This document shows, in pieces, positions 23,264 to 34,361 of a DNA stretch of 64,000 nucleotides. The DNA is from Nageia nagi. Taxonomy: Eukaryota > Pinophyta. Below the pieces are notes generated by a model. It was not told where the DNA came from, did no database searches, and saw only the letters and a program-made list of their open reading frames with translations. The DNA is taken from NCBI GenBank assembly GCA_050084985.1, contig JBITNC010000001.1, positions 133,920,001 to 133,984,000 on the forward strand. The letters are read 5' to 3'. Both the position numbers and the translations under genes were made by a program. Each line of letters opens with the position of its first letter. Position 1 is the stretch's first letter.

Positions 23264-25867
23264 TCATTGCAATGGCCTCTTTCCCCTCGTCCTAGTCCTC
23301 TTATATATCCTCGGCTCACTCCTCACAGCACATGGTGATGAAGGATGTCGTATTGGCACATCCTCGTCCCCAATAGAATGCTCAATCTCAAGTATGTACT
23401 CATCCTCATCCTCATCCTCATCCTCATCCTCATCCTCATCCTCATCCTCATCCTCATCCTCAGCCTTGGGCTCCACATAAATTGTAACTGTTGCACTGGA
23501 TTTATATTCACCCGTACTAGATGTACCTTCACCTGCTATAGATGCACCTTCATTTGTTGCTTCCCTTTCAAGTCGCTCGATGTCCTCCTCAATGAAGATG
23601 GGTTCCACATCTTCAGCAAACCAATCTACTAGTGGATCCATAAAATCAAGGTCAATGGCATCATAGCAATCTGTGCCCTCCACTTGTCTAACATGAAGAT
23701 GAAGATTGTATTGGACAAACACAAGGTCATTCAAGCACTGTTGGCTCAACCTATTGCTTCTCTTTGTGTGAACGCTCTCAAACATGGACCAATTGCGCTC
23801 ACACCCAGAAGCACTACAAGGCTGGCTCAATATCCTCACTACCATCTTTTGAAGATTAGGACACCGACCAGCATTATCTTCCTACCAACAATCTGTGAAA
23901 AAAAATACAATTTCAAAAACTCAATCTAACTTTGATAAAATACTAAATTACTAATAGTAAAAAGACCACATTTATAATTTTATTGATTTTAGATTATTAC
24001 CTAGTTGCAAGGTGTTCCTCGATATCTTACAAATAACTGAAAAAAGAACAATCCCTTCGACCTTCTTGTAGGCCTACATCTCTTCTACAATAAGAGCCCT
24101 AAGGTTATCATCAGGGATCATCCTCTCAATGCAAGTATAGAGGCCATCCATAACCTCGTTATCAACCTCAAAATTATCTGCATAGAAAAACTTAGGGTTC
24201 AAGTAGAACCCCGTTGCATGTAGAGGTCGATGGAGATGATGGGTCCATCTCCTATCAATGATACTTTCAACGGCATCCAATTTATTTTTCTCTTCTACAT
24301 ATGTTGCACAACCGCATTTGCCCTATCCAGGCCTCATATAAATAGCCCATCGGCATCAAATCACCATCTACAAGATGAAGAACCTTGACCCAAGGTTGTG
24401 TGGCCTAGAAATCATTAAAAAAAAAACAAATTTAGACTTAAATAAAGAAAAATACAAACTACAAACTAACAAAGCTACAAACTAAAAATTGACAAATAAA
24501 AAAAAAAAAAAAACATAAAAGAAAGAATTTAAATTACCTTCAAAGCCTCATCAACACCTTCCAAAACAAGTCATCAAATACTATCTTTTGGACCTTCTCC
24601 CCATCATCACTATGACGAAAAGAAGAATCCCTCCATTTATCACTAATAAACATCCTCTTAAGAGGAGCTTTTGCTTCAAAGAGGCTTTGTAATGCAAGAA
24701 AATTGGAGGCAAATCCAGTGATACCTGGACAAATTATCTCCTTGCCACCCGTGTGCTCTCTCATCAAACTAAGCACCCAAGTGTGGTTGCAGATGAATTT
24801 GGTAATTATTTTTGCTTCATCAACCACAGTTTTAATCCATAACAACTTGCCCATGTCCTCTAGCATAAGGTCAATCACATGGGCTGCGCATAGGCTCCAA
24901 AATAAGGTTTTATACTTCCTCTCAAGCATTTTACCTGCAGAAACATATGCTAAAGCGTTGTCCGTCACAACTTGGACAGCATTTTCCACACCCACTTCCA
25001 TCACCCCTTCCTCAAGCAATTTGAAAATTAGCGATGCATCTTTTATTTTATTGGATGCATCTTTTATTGTATTGGATGCATCAATCGACTTCAAGAAGAC
25101 CATTGATCCACATGATGCCACCATGAAGTTGAGTAGTATATGGCTCTTCATATGTGTCCATCCATCTTACATAATTGTGCATCCATGTTTGCGCCAATTC
25201 TTTCTTTGCTCATCTACTATGGCATGTGTGGTAAGTACTGCATCCTCAAGCAAAGGACCATTGAAATCCTTTGCGGTAGGGGCCTTCATCCCTCTTCCAA
25301 CATTGATAAATGCATTCACCATGGCTACCCAATAAGGACTATTTGCAACATTAAAAGGAATGTTGCAATAGTATCAAAAATTTGCAGCTGCTCTTCGGGC
25401 TGCTTGGAAGGGAAGGTTGTGCCTCTGTAGGAGGAACAAAAACCTTCCATGGTTTTATGCATCACTGAAGCTGGAAGTATTGAATTTTCATTTGGCTCTG
25501 AACATCGATTTTGGGCAAATAAAGAATTTGACACTGAATCTTCAAAGCTCACACTCCCCCTAATTCCTGCACCAACTACCATCTTGGTCTTTTGCTTTTC
25601 TACCTTCTTTTGTGAGGATGTAGCAAGTAAAGCTTGCATCTCACGTACAACCTCGAGAGGTGCAATAGAACAAAGTGCTACATCTTTACTTGGTATTGTT
25701 ACAAGATGGTATTTTAATCTATTGATACCACCCCTATAAGGTCTTTTACAAAAATTGCAGATCACTTGACCTAAAATATCACCCTTTGTGCCATACTTCC
25801 AAGCAATATCTATCCCTGCTGTTGTAGGAGGAGGTGCATTAGAATTGACATCATCTTTAGTTTCCAT
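23264..25867 (-). pseudogene. hAT transposase (BED finger, DUF659, hAT dimerisation)
   Basis: Starting at 25867 the protein reads METKDDVNSN, then a BED-type zinc finger (VICNFCKRPYRGGINRLKYH). Next, at 25151-24540, comes the DUF659/catalytic core with VVTDNALAYVSAGKMLERKY and WSLCAAHVIDLMLEDMGK. A likely intron follows (donor AAG|GTAATT at about 24534, minus strand). The segment with VLHLVDGD and GYLYEA lies near 24310-24400 with frameshifts and a stop. Then 24280-24074 has FYLNPKFFY. Finally 23845 onward holds the hAT dimerisation domain (ILSQPCSASGCERNW, then RSNRLSQQCLNDLVFVQYNL). The C-terminal tail contains an Asp/Glu run. Frameshifts make it a pseudogene. Relation to the plant DUF659-BED hAT group is established by domain order. 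Confidence 0.88.
23399..23461. repeat. (CCTCAT)n hexanucleotide array
   Basis: About ten units of CCTCAT lie within the hAT transposase C-terminus. On the coding strand they read (GAGGATGAT)-like alternating Asp/Glu. The frames this creates on the plus strand and in other minus frames are artefacts. Confidence 0.95.
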
Positions 25868-27355
25868 CAGGAAAGTGAAAAAAAAGTAAAATTCCTATTA
25901 AAAACCCTATAAAACCCTAACCCTAATTTACAAAAAAAATCACAAAATATTCCAAAAATAACAATACCCTTTTGAAGTATAGGCATTGACATTAACATAA
26001 AAAGGAAAACAAAGAATTCCATGGTGAAATTAAAAAAAAAAAGCCAAAAACCCTAACTCTTCAAATGCGTAGTTAGAATTAAAAAACACACAACCGAATC
26101 ACAAGCTCTTGAGAAATCTACGGTAAATTGCTAAAAATCAACAATGAAGCTCTCCAGATTGATGTTGAACCTTCAAATCTTCAAAAACTGACCTAGAGAG
26201 CAAAGGAGACAAAAATGAGAGAGCAAATGAGAGCAAAATGACCAAGAAATAGGGTGACTATCCAAAAAACCTGCCTTTTTTGGCTTTGGTTTGCCAGTTG
26301 CTAGTTAACTGCCGATTACTTGTCGATTGCCGGTTAACCGCCGAGTACTCACCGATTAATCGGAAAAAACTGGCATCGATGAGTTTAGGCCACCGCGGAC
26401 TCAGCAGAGGGGAGATTCATGGGTACCCACGGTTTTTCCTTCACTAGGATTTACTAAATTAGGTGCAAAAATGAGTAATTGAGCACTCCAAGGTGGGATA
26501 CCCTATTCTAGGAAAATGTAGGAGTGATTTATTAGAATTAGGATGTCTTGGTCAGCTATATTGTAATAATAGAATTTTAAAGTCTCTGTTGGATCGACCA
26601 ACCACAAATTAGAAAAGGCTTCTCCCCAAAGAGCACTATAAAATGAAGATGAGTGCATGACTTGAAGATACATCTTTTTATCTTTTGAACCCCCCTTTTG
26701 GAGCGCATGCTTCTCTCTCTTTCTCAAAGGACGAAAACCCTATGAAGAAACCCTATCTTGGAGACAAAAACTCTCGAGTTAACTTTTAGGGCCTATCGCA
26801 TCATATATTCTGAAAATTAACCTTAGATAGCCCTGATGCTGTTCAAGTGAAGATCTACCCTAGTCGTCCAATTTCGAAGGTGAAAGGATCTTGGAATCCG
26901 TTCTGACCCTAGGAAGTGTGATGTCGGCTTCAAGGAGACAGTTTGGTGAATTTCAGAATCTTCATTGTGGTGTGTACTTGGCTCCCTAGTGAGACGTCAC
27001 CCCCTTGGAGACATTTTGAGCTCTTTGAGTCTCATTCTTGGATCCTTGGATTATTTCGGAATTATTGGTATTTATCTCATATTTTGTGTCTCATTGATTC
27101 ATCTTAATTTCGGAATATTTGTGCATGAGTTGGTCACATGGTGTATTTTGCCCTAATTTCTTTAATTTGAGCACTTGCATGAATCATCCCATTTCTAAGG
27201 TTAATTTAGCATTTATTTGAGTTATTTAAATATTCCGCATAAGCTAGGGTATAATTTGGTAATTTTGGAATTTAACCTAAGATTGGAAAAATAAGGTAGA
27301 ATTGGAATTTCTATTTTGCTATAAATTGTGCTTGCCCTAGTTTGAGAATATTACA

Positions 27356-29390
27356 CTAAAAGACATGATGGAGTTCATTTACATGATTGATAACTGACAA
27401 ATACTCATACCTTCGAATGCAACATAATATTCTTAAGCTTGATTGTTTAATGTAATGTTATTATTTCATTCTTACTTACCACAAAACAATTCTTCTACCC
27501 TAGAAATAATGAGTTGTCTCGTATATTCTACAGCTTCAAAAAGAGCAAGTAAATATCAAATCAGGTCATGTTGCTTACATTGTCTTTCAAATGATCCATG
27601 AAAGCGTAGACAAGACTAATGTAAGAAAGGCAAATCTACTCAAGGGAATTCAGAAGCCAAGTGCCTTGACCTAATGAAGGCATAGCATAAAAAAGCTTAG
27701 TGGATGAAACGAATCTTGAATGACCTACGATCATCAAGATCGGTAATTGCACCCACCTAAAAATAAAAGGATTTATAAAAGCATGGAAATCTCCCTTAAC
27801 ACCATCATTATTAAGTAGTCATCGACTTAACATTCTATTTAAACTAAACAATATTGGTGGAAATCGGGTTTATGCATGACAATAGTTAAGCATCATAAAA
27901 ACAAGCACACCTTGATGTTCCTTGCAACTATGCATCACCAATATTAGACTTCAACCAACTTGCTTTCCATCACATAATTTAATTCAAATTTACACCATCA
28001 AAGTCAGTAATTGCACCCAATTAAAATATTGAAGGGTGTATAAAAGCATGAAATCTCCCTAAAAACCATCACTATTAAGTAGTAATCAATTTAACATTCT
28101 ATTTCTATACTAAAAAATTTGTCTGTTTCAATCCTGATTTTATACTTGAAACTGGTGAAAACTGAGTTTAAGCAATGCAATAATTAAGCATCATAAAAAC
28201 AGGCATGCCTTGACGTTCCTTCCAACTAGGCATCACCAATATAAGACTTCAACCAACTTTCTTTCCATAACATAGCTTATTCAAATTTACTAAAGTATAT
28301 ATCAAATATGAATTCACAAATTAAAGTTTGTTTATAGACTCTGTAGATGCCCAGTCTGTGTCCACTTTTCGTAAATACAAATATTGTTTCTAATATGTGA
28401 CGTATTACAGGAATAGAATATGATGTGATTTGAATGAATATAAAGAGGTGATTGGATCTTAGCTGCTAACAAGAATTGTACCTAACCATGGATAGACACA
28501 TATACAGTGTATGAGCAGTGTACATGTTACACAAAATTCCTATTTTCAGCAGCCAGGACTAGCTGTGATATACTGCGTGTTTTCAATGATATAATATATC
28601 CATTATCTTCCCATTTTGTGTATTATCCATGTTATTTGATGTGTATGTGTTTTGTTGTAGCCATTTTGGTGTCATTTAACTAAAAAGATTCCACAATGTT
28701 CAGATGACAAGTGCAAATGTGCAAGGACCAGGTTCGACATGTCTAACTCCCCATGTCACTATAGCCACCATCTATCCATTATCAAGTAACCTTCAGTTTG
28801 TGATACCAACGATTGAACATCAACAGCCCATCTATTAATATGAGTTGACCATCCATCTTACTATTTTCCCATAATACACAAACAACATAAATTTGAAGAA
28901 AAAAAGGAAAAGACGAGTTATGTTGATGGTATGTATAAGTTGGCCAAGATTTTGGGCAGCTATCAAATCTAGTGGCAATGATATTTCTTGACAAGAGACC
29001 ATACAACAGACCTCCTTAGAGCAGGTCATGAACAACTTTGAATGAAGCAAGTGCATCACGCATGTTCCTTCAGTTGACAATATAGTTGTGCACATATAGT
29101 TCAAGAAAGACCCTCATTGAAGTCCTTAAAAGATTCATGGGGCACATCAGAGCTTGACAATATTTTCTCTTGTAAAACCAAACAACTAACAAAGGACTTG
29201 GCCGGCTGACAAGCAATTACACCATCAGGCAATTAAACTATCACCAAGGGTATCTAATCATCATATGGTAGTTACAGTTAGACCTGCAATTTAACATATT
29301 GTAATATATCTACAAATGTATTTTTGTGAACATTGTAGAAGCTTAAGGTTTTAGGATTCAGAACCTGAAGGCCACTTAGAGAGGTTTTGT
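27356..29390. other. Intronic sequence with one tandem duplication
   Basis: AT-rich intron 1 sequence between the two transposon stacks. Apart from the 264-bp duplication listed separately I see no gene, transposon protein or RNA gene. Confidence 0.5.
27735..28295. repeat. Direct tandem duplication, about 264-bp period
   Basis: The phrase TAATTGCACCCA occurs at 27744 and 28008. The following sequence repeats with scattered changes (AAATCTCCCT, CATTATTAAGTAGT-ATCGA, TTAAGCATCATAAAAACA, GACTTCAACCAACTT). The second copy contains a short extra segment near 28115-28140. No coding potential. Confidence 0.75.
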
Positions 29391-30419
29391 CAACTGGTAT
29401 CATTGTTCTCCCTCTCTGCTCTCCTCTCCTCTGCAAAGCTTGATGTTGCAGTCTGACTCCGTGACTGCTACAGTGACCACGTACTCTACAACAATGCTAC
29501 AGAACTCTGATACACTGCAGTTGAAATCAGCTAGTGGGAATCTACAGTCCGTTGAGATGCTGCAGTCAGCTACCGTCCTCAAAATGCCGCAATCCATCCT
29601 CACAACTCCACTCGTTTGGAACAGACAAACAGAATTCCCGAATCTAGTTTTACAACTCCAACAACAATTGCTCCATAAAGACTATCATCTCTGACCTCAA
29701 AGCCAGACTTGACAGAATTGAAACAGTTCAGACCCTCACAGCAAGCCATATTTCTCAGCAGAAAGTATCCCTTCTGGATCTTCTTCCACATCACCCATTG
29801 ATGCCTTGCAAGAAGAGTTGTCCTCTCTTAAAAGAGAATTCCTAGCTAGTAAAGAATCCCATGAGTCTCTCACAGAGAAAATTCATTCACAAAATTCTTA
29901 GCTGATGTAGTCTGAGGTTCCACACCGACACCTCTCATTGAAACAGCCAGCAAAGAAAATTTGTATGAGGAACATCATAGGCAGGTAAAACCCCTCAACC
30001 TGTGTATCCGAGGATTAACGACAGGAGACAATTCTACAGCTAGTCTCTACTATCCTCCACTTTATCCATGATACCTTAGGCTTTCCAACAGGTCCTGTCG
30101 ACAATGTTTGGATTGCCAAGGATTCCTCTTTAATTGTCCATCTCCATTCAGCAGAAAACAAACTTTCCATCTTGGGAGGTAAGAAGATCCTCTCCTCCCT
30201 CCCAGTTCAAATCTTTGTTGATGAGGATCTCACCTGTCAACAATCCCAAGAATTAGCTTCAGCCAGGAAAGAAGTCATTGTTGGAACGAAACTAGGAAAT
30301 GGGCTATCATTCAAAATTGTCGGGCCTAGATTAGAGATACTCCTATAGGCTGGTCTAAATCTTGCCCCCTTCCTTAGCTGCCAAATGGCACCCAACAGGG
30401 CTTTCCTCTGAATTCTCAG

Positions 30420-31243
30420 CACTTAAAATCACATGTTGGAATTGCAACGAGATGCTTTGGTCTTCAACCAGTTCAATTCATGACATCATACAATAGTCAG
30501 ATTTGATTCTCTTCTCCAAGACACATGAGAGCCCTATTAAGAGGCTCCTTCCCTTCTCAGGTTTTACTTGGATCTCCACCTACGGGACTTTAGGCCTAAA
30601 AAGTTTCAGTAGTCCAGATTCAAAAGGGGTGACCTTTCTTATTAGAGATTGTTTACTCCCTAGGATCTACACAGAGGCTATTGACATACATGCTCGCTAC
30701 ATATGGATCTCTTTGGCAAGGGCCCCACCCTTGCAGATATTATATAACGTTGAATGCTACTTTCCACTTGTAGCCTTGAGCTACGCTTTCCAGGACCCAA
30801 GAGAGTCCCTCTGTATTGATATCTCCCCAGAGATTATCAGCTACTCCATTCGAGGAGAGCTTATGTTGATAGACAATTTCAATGGTAGGATAGGGAGTTT
30901 ACAGACCCAATTCTTTGATAGCATTACAGATCTATTACATGCACTTGATCGTCCTCTTCTTTTCCAAAGAGAATCAACAGACTTCATACCCCCCTTAGGT
31001 TATGGGAGATTCCTTCTTGAGCTAGGAGAGACTCACAATCTTTTCATTCTCAATGGTATGGCTTGGTTCCACCAATATCATCACCACACTTGCTTTCCCC
31101 ATGCAAAAGGTTCTAATGTTGTTGATTACATCCTTTCCAACCCCTCACTCAACCCACACCTCCAACTTGCGAATCATGCTCACCTCATCTTATATCTATC
31201 ATGTCACCTTACGTTATCCCCCATCACCATGCCCATCCCTTGA
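30420..31243 (+). pseudogene. LINE endonuclease (APE-type) domain
   Basis: Sequence in frame near 30424 reads LKITCWNCNEMLW, the usual start of a LINE endonuclease. Then come LILFSKTHES (in place of the E-T/TH box), GVTFLIRD, ARYIWISLARAPP and a CYFPL block. A VDYIL box follows, with the terminal SDHxP motif decayed. The frame at 30503-31243 holds most of it. The catalytic residues are not fully preserved and frames break on both sides. Confidence 0.7.
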
Positions 31244-31779
31244 ACGACCATCCTATTTCATTCGGACCATGTTCCTCTCTATATCCTATAGTAGAAACTC
31301 ATTGACCTCCATTCCCTCCCCTCAGTTGAGGACCAAGCACTATTTCTAGTCGACTTTCTTCACTTAATGGCCCTCTAGGCCTTTCCACACAAATTTAGCC
31401 CCCCCCCTCTTGCTTTTGTACACCAAAACACTACCCGATGAACCTCTGGTTCGATTTTGATTGTAAGGATTCTCGTTGTCGCCTCTGACAATCCATTGCA
31501 TTAAACCCCAGCTCCTCCTCCACTCACTCACTCCATTGATCCTTAGGATTAAGAAACGTCACTTCTTAGCCAAAAGGAGATTCGAGGTCATTGCTTCCCT
31601 CCACACCAATCCCAAATCCTTTTGGCACTCCTTACTACCCAAGAAACATATACAAGTTCCATCTCTCTTCATTCTTCGAAGGAGAGTGCCTCTAGCCTCT
31701 ACACTATCATCGATCAGGCCCCACCCATCTATTTCTCCCAACCTCCTACTTTAGACTTCTTCCCCCCACCCCTGCCCCC

Positions 31780-32683
31780 CCTCATCCATTCGACCATGAA
31801 GAGACTTAACTCAAGAAAAGCCCCCGACATTGAAAATCTCCAAGTTGAGTTCCTCGAGCATGCCAAACACACCCTCCCACCCTTCATCTCAAAGCTTTTC
31901 AACAATGTTATATCCGCAAGTTGTCCATCTTCTTGGACCTCCAACATCATCCACCCATCTTCAAATTCGATGATTCCAACAAATGGAGCAATTACATGAG
32001 TGGCCAAACCATATGCCATGATCATTAAGGAGTACATTTCTCAGACGAAAGACATTAGGGGGTCCCAAAAAACAGGCCAGGCAAGCTTTCGCAAAGACCA
32101 TCGCACCATTGATCATATTTTCACTCTCATGGTGATTATTAAGGAGGCTATCTCCCGCAATTCTCTAGTCTTTTGTTGTTTTGTAGACTTCAAGAAAGCC
32201 TTCAACAATGTTTGCACTCCAAAGGGACACTCATATAGTATTATTAGCACAATTGAGGAGAAGCAAGGTTGCCCTCTCTCCCCAATTTTATTTGGCCTTT
32301 ACATTGATGAGATAGAGTCCTTCGAGACTACTGATCTTAAGTTAGGTTGCCTCCTTCACAATACTTGAGTGTCCATTCTATTCTTTGCGAATGACATTGT
32401 TCTACTTTCGCACTTAGTCGAGGGTGTACAAGGCTTGATAAACACCTAAGAGACTTTTAGCGCTTGATACGAGCTTGTAGTGAACCTTAGCAAGACTAAG
32501 GTAGTCACCTTCAATGTGTCGAGAACCACACTGGATCGAACCTAGATCACCTTTCATGATAGTATCATTGAGACCACCTCATCCTATACATACTTGGGAG
32601 TTTTCTTCTCGGGTCCCAAGTTCTCCATGAGGATAGCAACATCTCCCAAAAATCATCGAGCCTAGATAGTAGTATCCACCTTT
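31780..32683 (+). pseudogene. LINE reverse transcriptase, first part
   Basis: The frame includes SRKAPDIENLQVEFL (RT block 1) and, at 32000-32368, KTGQASFRKDHRTIDHIFTL, FCCFVDFKKAFNNV (block A with F-V-D-F) and QGCPLSPILFGLYIDEIE (block B). Downstream, read through a stop, is ILFFANDIVLLS (a mutated FADD box, D to N), then VNLSKTKVVTFN and SYTYLGVFFSG. The Asp-to-Asn change and several stops make it inactive. It continues after the nested element at 49574. Confidence 0.8.
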
Positions 32684-33307
32684 TGTTGGAACTTGAGCTC
32701 AATCGAAGACCATTCAAGTTGAAGATCAACTAGACTTGCAAAACAAATCTATCAACTTTGAGAAGGCATAACTTTTTACTGAGACATCCAATTGAGCTGA
32801 TTCTTTTTGCATTGGATAGTGCTCAAAGATACCTTTCCAACAAGTATATGCATGCCTACCTTTGTTGAAGGTTTGACAATCATATTGGATGTTTCCTGAC
32901 AAAATGTCCACAACATTGTGCTTTCAACCTTCTACATCCCAAGTGCAGTGCGCCTCACTCTAGATGCAATGTGCTCCAATACCAGGTGCAATGCGCCTAC
33001 AAACAGAGCTTGCAAACCTATTTTTAGCGTGTGCGGGATGTCATTTTTCCATCTTCCAGTTTAGATTAGATGTTTCTATTTTGGATGTTAGTTTTACCTA
33101 GTTTTTATTTAGTATGATAGGGTATTTTTAGAACATCTAGTTAGCTTTTTGGATTGGATTATAACAAGTTGTGATCATGTAACTTGAGTTTTTGTTTAGC
33201 ATAGTCTATTTCCGGGTTTGTCTAAAACCTTTATATGTGATGATTTCGTTTTTCAAATCAATGAAAATAAAATACTTCTCATTGTGGTATCAAAGCTTTA
33301 GGAAGAT

Positions 33308-34361
33308 TGTAAGATCCCAATCACAAACTCAAGTGCAAATTAGCAATTTCAACCAAGCAAACACCCACATCTGGCCTAGAAGTGCAAATACAAGCTTCAA
33401 CTACCTCACAATTGCAACATTAGCTCTAAGGCATCAAATAAAAGCTTAAATAACATACTAATGCCAACTTCTCGCTCATACATGCATAAATGGACAATTA
33501 CACCACAACGATGCAATAATAGACAAGTACACAAGATAATATAAGACCCAAATGCCCAATGGTTGTATTAATAGTGTACAATGAACAATGATACAATAAC
33601 AGGCTCACAAGGCTCAACGTTGGCCTCCAAGGAGCCAACTAGGGCACAATGTTTAGACAAATGTGATAAATGCTGGAATGGCGAAACAATGGATGGGACA
33701 ACCTCACTCCCTCCAAGCCTAGATGCTCTATTGTACAACTCCCATGCCTGGAAACCACTAACCTCGGAATACTACTAAATGGACTAAGAAGTTGCACCTT
33801 AGTTGTAGATCAATAGGATCCCTCAACCTATTAACCCTCTTAAATGTTGCACCTAGGGATGTGCTTGACAATGCGCCAAGACTTTTGTGTCCACTGGACG
33901 GTATGAGCAATAATATCAAATCACTATATCCAGCAACGATGCTCCAAGGCCTAATATAGCTCACACTAGATATGGATCGCACCTAGCCTTAGTGGTCCAA
34001 CGTTGGCTTCCTAAAAACCCCACAAACCCCAACGATGGTGCCTAGGGGTCACTCCAAACCCAACATGGATATATGTGCCTTCCTTATGCTCCACGTGTAT
34101 CCGTAAGCTCAATGTGGGTCTAAGAGGGCATGCATGGGTGTCATGGTCCAATGTGGGGGTCTAGGAGTCTCCCCAAGGTTGGCGCAAGTGTACAACTGCT
34201 CCCAATCTCAACGTTGGGGCCATTAGGTGATTATCCATGCTCTACTGGAGTCTAAGTGCTAAATAAGCCTTGGGATTCCCACAATCACTTTTCAGGATCT
34301 CCAAGTACATAAAGTCACACTAATCTACACTTGGGAGGGAGACATCCCACTTGGGTTAAAG
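33308..34361 (-). mobile_element. LTR family copy C (truncated)
   Basis: It starts TGTAAGATCCC, 11 bp after the Copia primer site, and carries the A-D family landmarks through GACATCCCACTTGGG. About 350 bp of the right end are missing where the gypsy element begins, and they do not reappear on the other side, so a deletion accompanied or followed the gypsy insertion. Confidence 0.65.

Larger units (their letters stand above)
22906..26446 (-). mobile_element. hAT DNA transposon, 3.54 kb
   Basis: An exact 8-bp target duplication GGATTTAC flanks the element at 22898-22905 and 26447-26454, the diagnostic size for the hAT superfamily. The site is confirmed by the uninterrupted homologous LTR copy near 11849. 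Terminal inverted repeats are imperfect: CAAGGTTGGAAAACT on the left against TAGTGAAGGAAAAACC on the right (minus strand). Subterminal zones on both sides contain GAGTACTCA and scattered ACTCG/CCGATT motifs, where hAT transposase usually binds. The transposase gene is on the minus strand and broken, so the copy is immobile without help. Confidence 0.92.
11468..27355 (+). mobile_element. Composite plus-strand LTR retrotransposon, multiply interrupted
   Basis: Two direct repeats of about 1.3 kb (after removing later insertions) flank an interior at 16405-22527. The LTR ends are near-perfect inverses: TGTAATATTC at 22528 and GAATATTACA at 27355 (5' copy starts TATAATATTG at 11468 and ends at 16404). 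A primer site TGGTATCAAAGC follows at 16406-16417. A purine-rich tract (GGAGGGGTGGA) precedes the 3' LTR at 22515-22525. The flanking 5-bp duplication is CTGAA (11463-11467) against CTAAA (27356-27360), one mismatch. The interior shows no RT or integrase of its own, only unknown frames, so the element looks non-autonomous. Three younger elements have landed in it, one per LTR and one in the interior. Confidence 0.85.
22528..27355 (+). mobile_element. 3' LTR of composite element, split by hAT
   Basis: LTR halves are 22528-22905 and 26455-27355, net about 1.28 kb, from TGTAATATTC to GAATATTACA. A CTATAAA-type box lies near 26635-26644 in the second half, as in the 5' LTR near 15685. The hAT insertion lies about 378 bp into the LTR. 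Confidence 0.85.
29400..32683 (+). mobile_element. LINE (non-LTR retrotransposon), 5' part
   Basis: A plus-strand LINE with an ORF1-like region, then endonuclease and reverse transcriptase, interrupted at 32683 by the Copia-type element and resuming at 49569. The ORF1-like part (29430-29900) includes a coiled-coil-like ISDLKARLDRIETVQTL block. Boundaries at the 5' end are approximate. The element is heavily mutated. Confidence 0.75.

Noticed and set aside
23345-23632. Plus-strand frame with a Leu-Ile run
   Set aside because: Produced by the (CCTCAT)n array.
24703-25335. 210-residue plus-strand frame
   Set aside because: It is the mirror of the hAT transposase coding strand; the minus strand has the clear family motifs.
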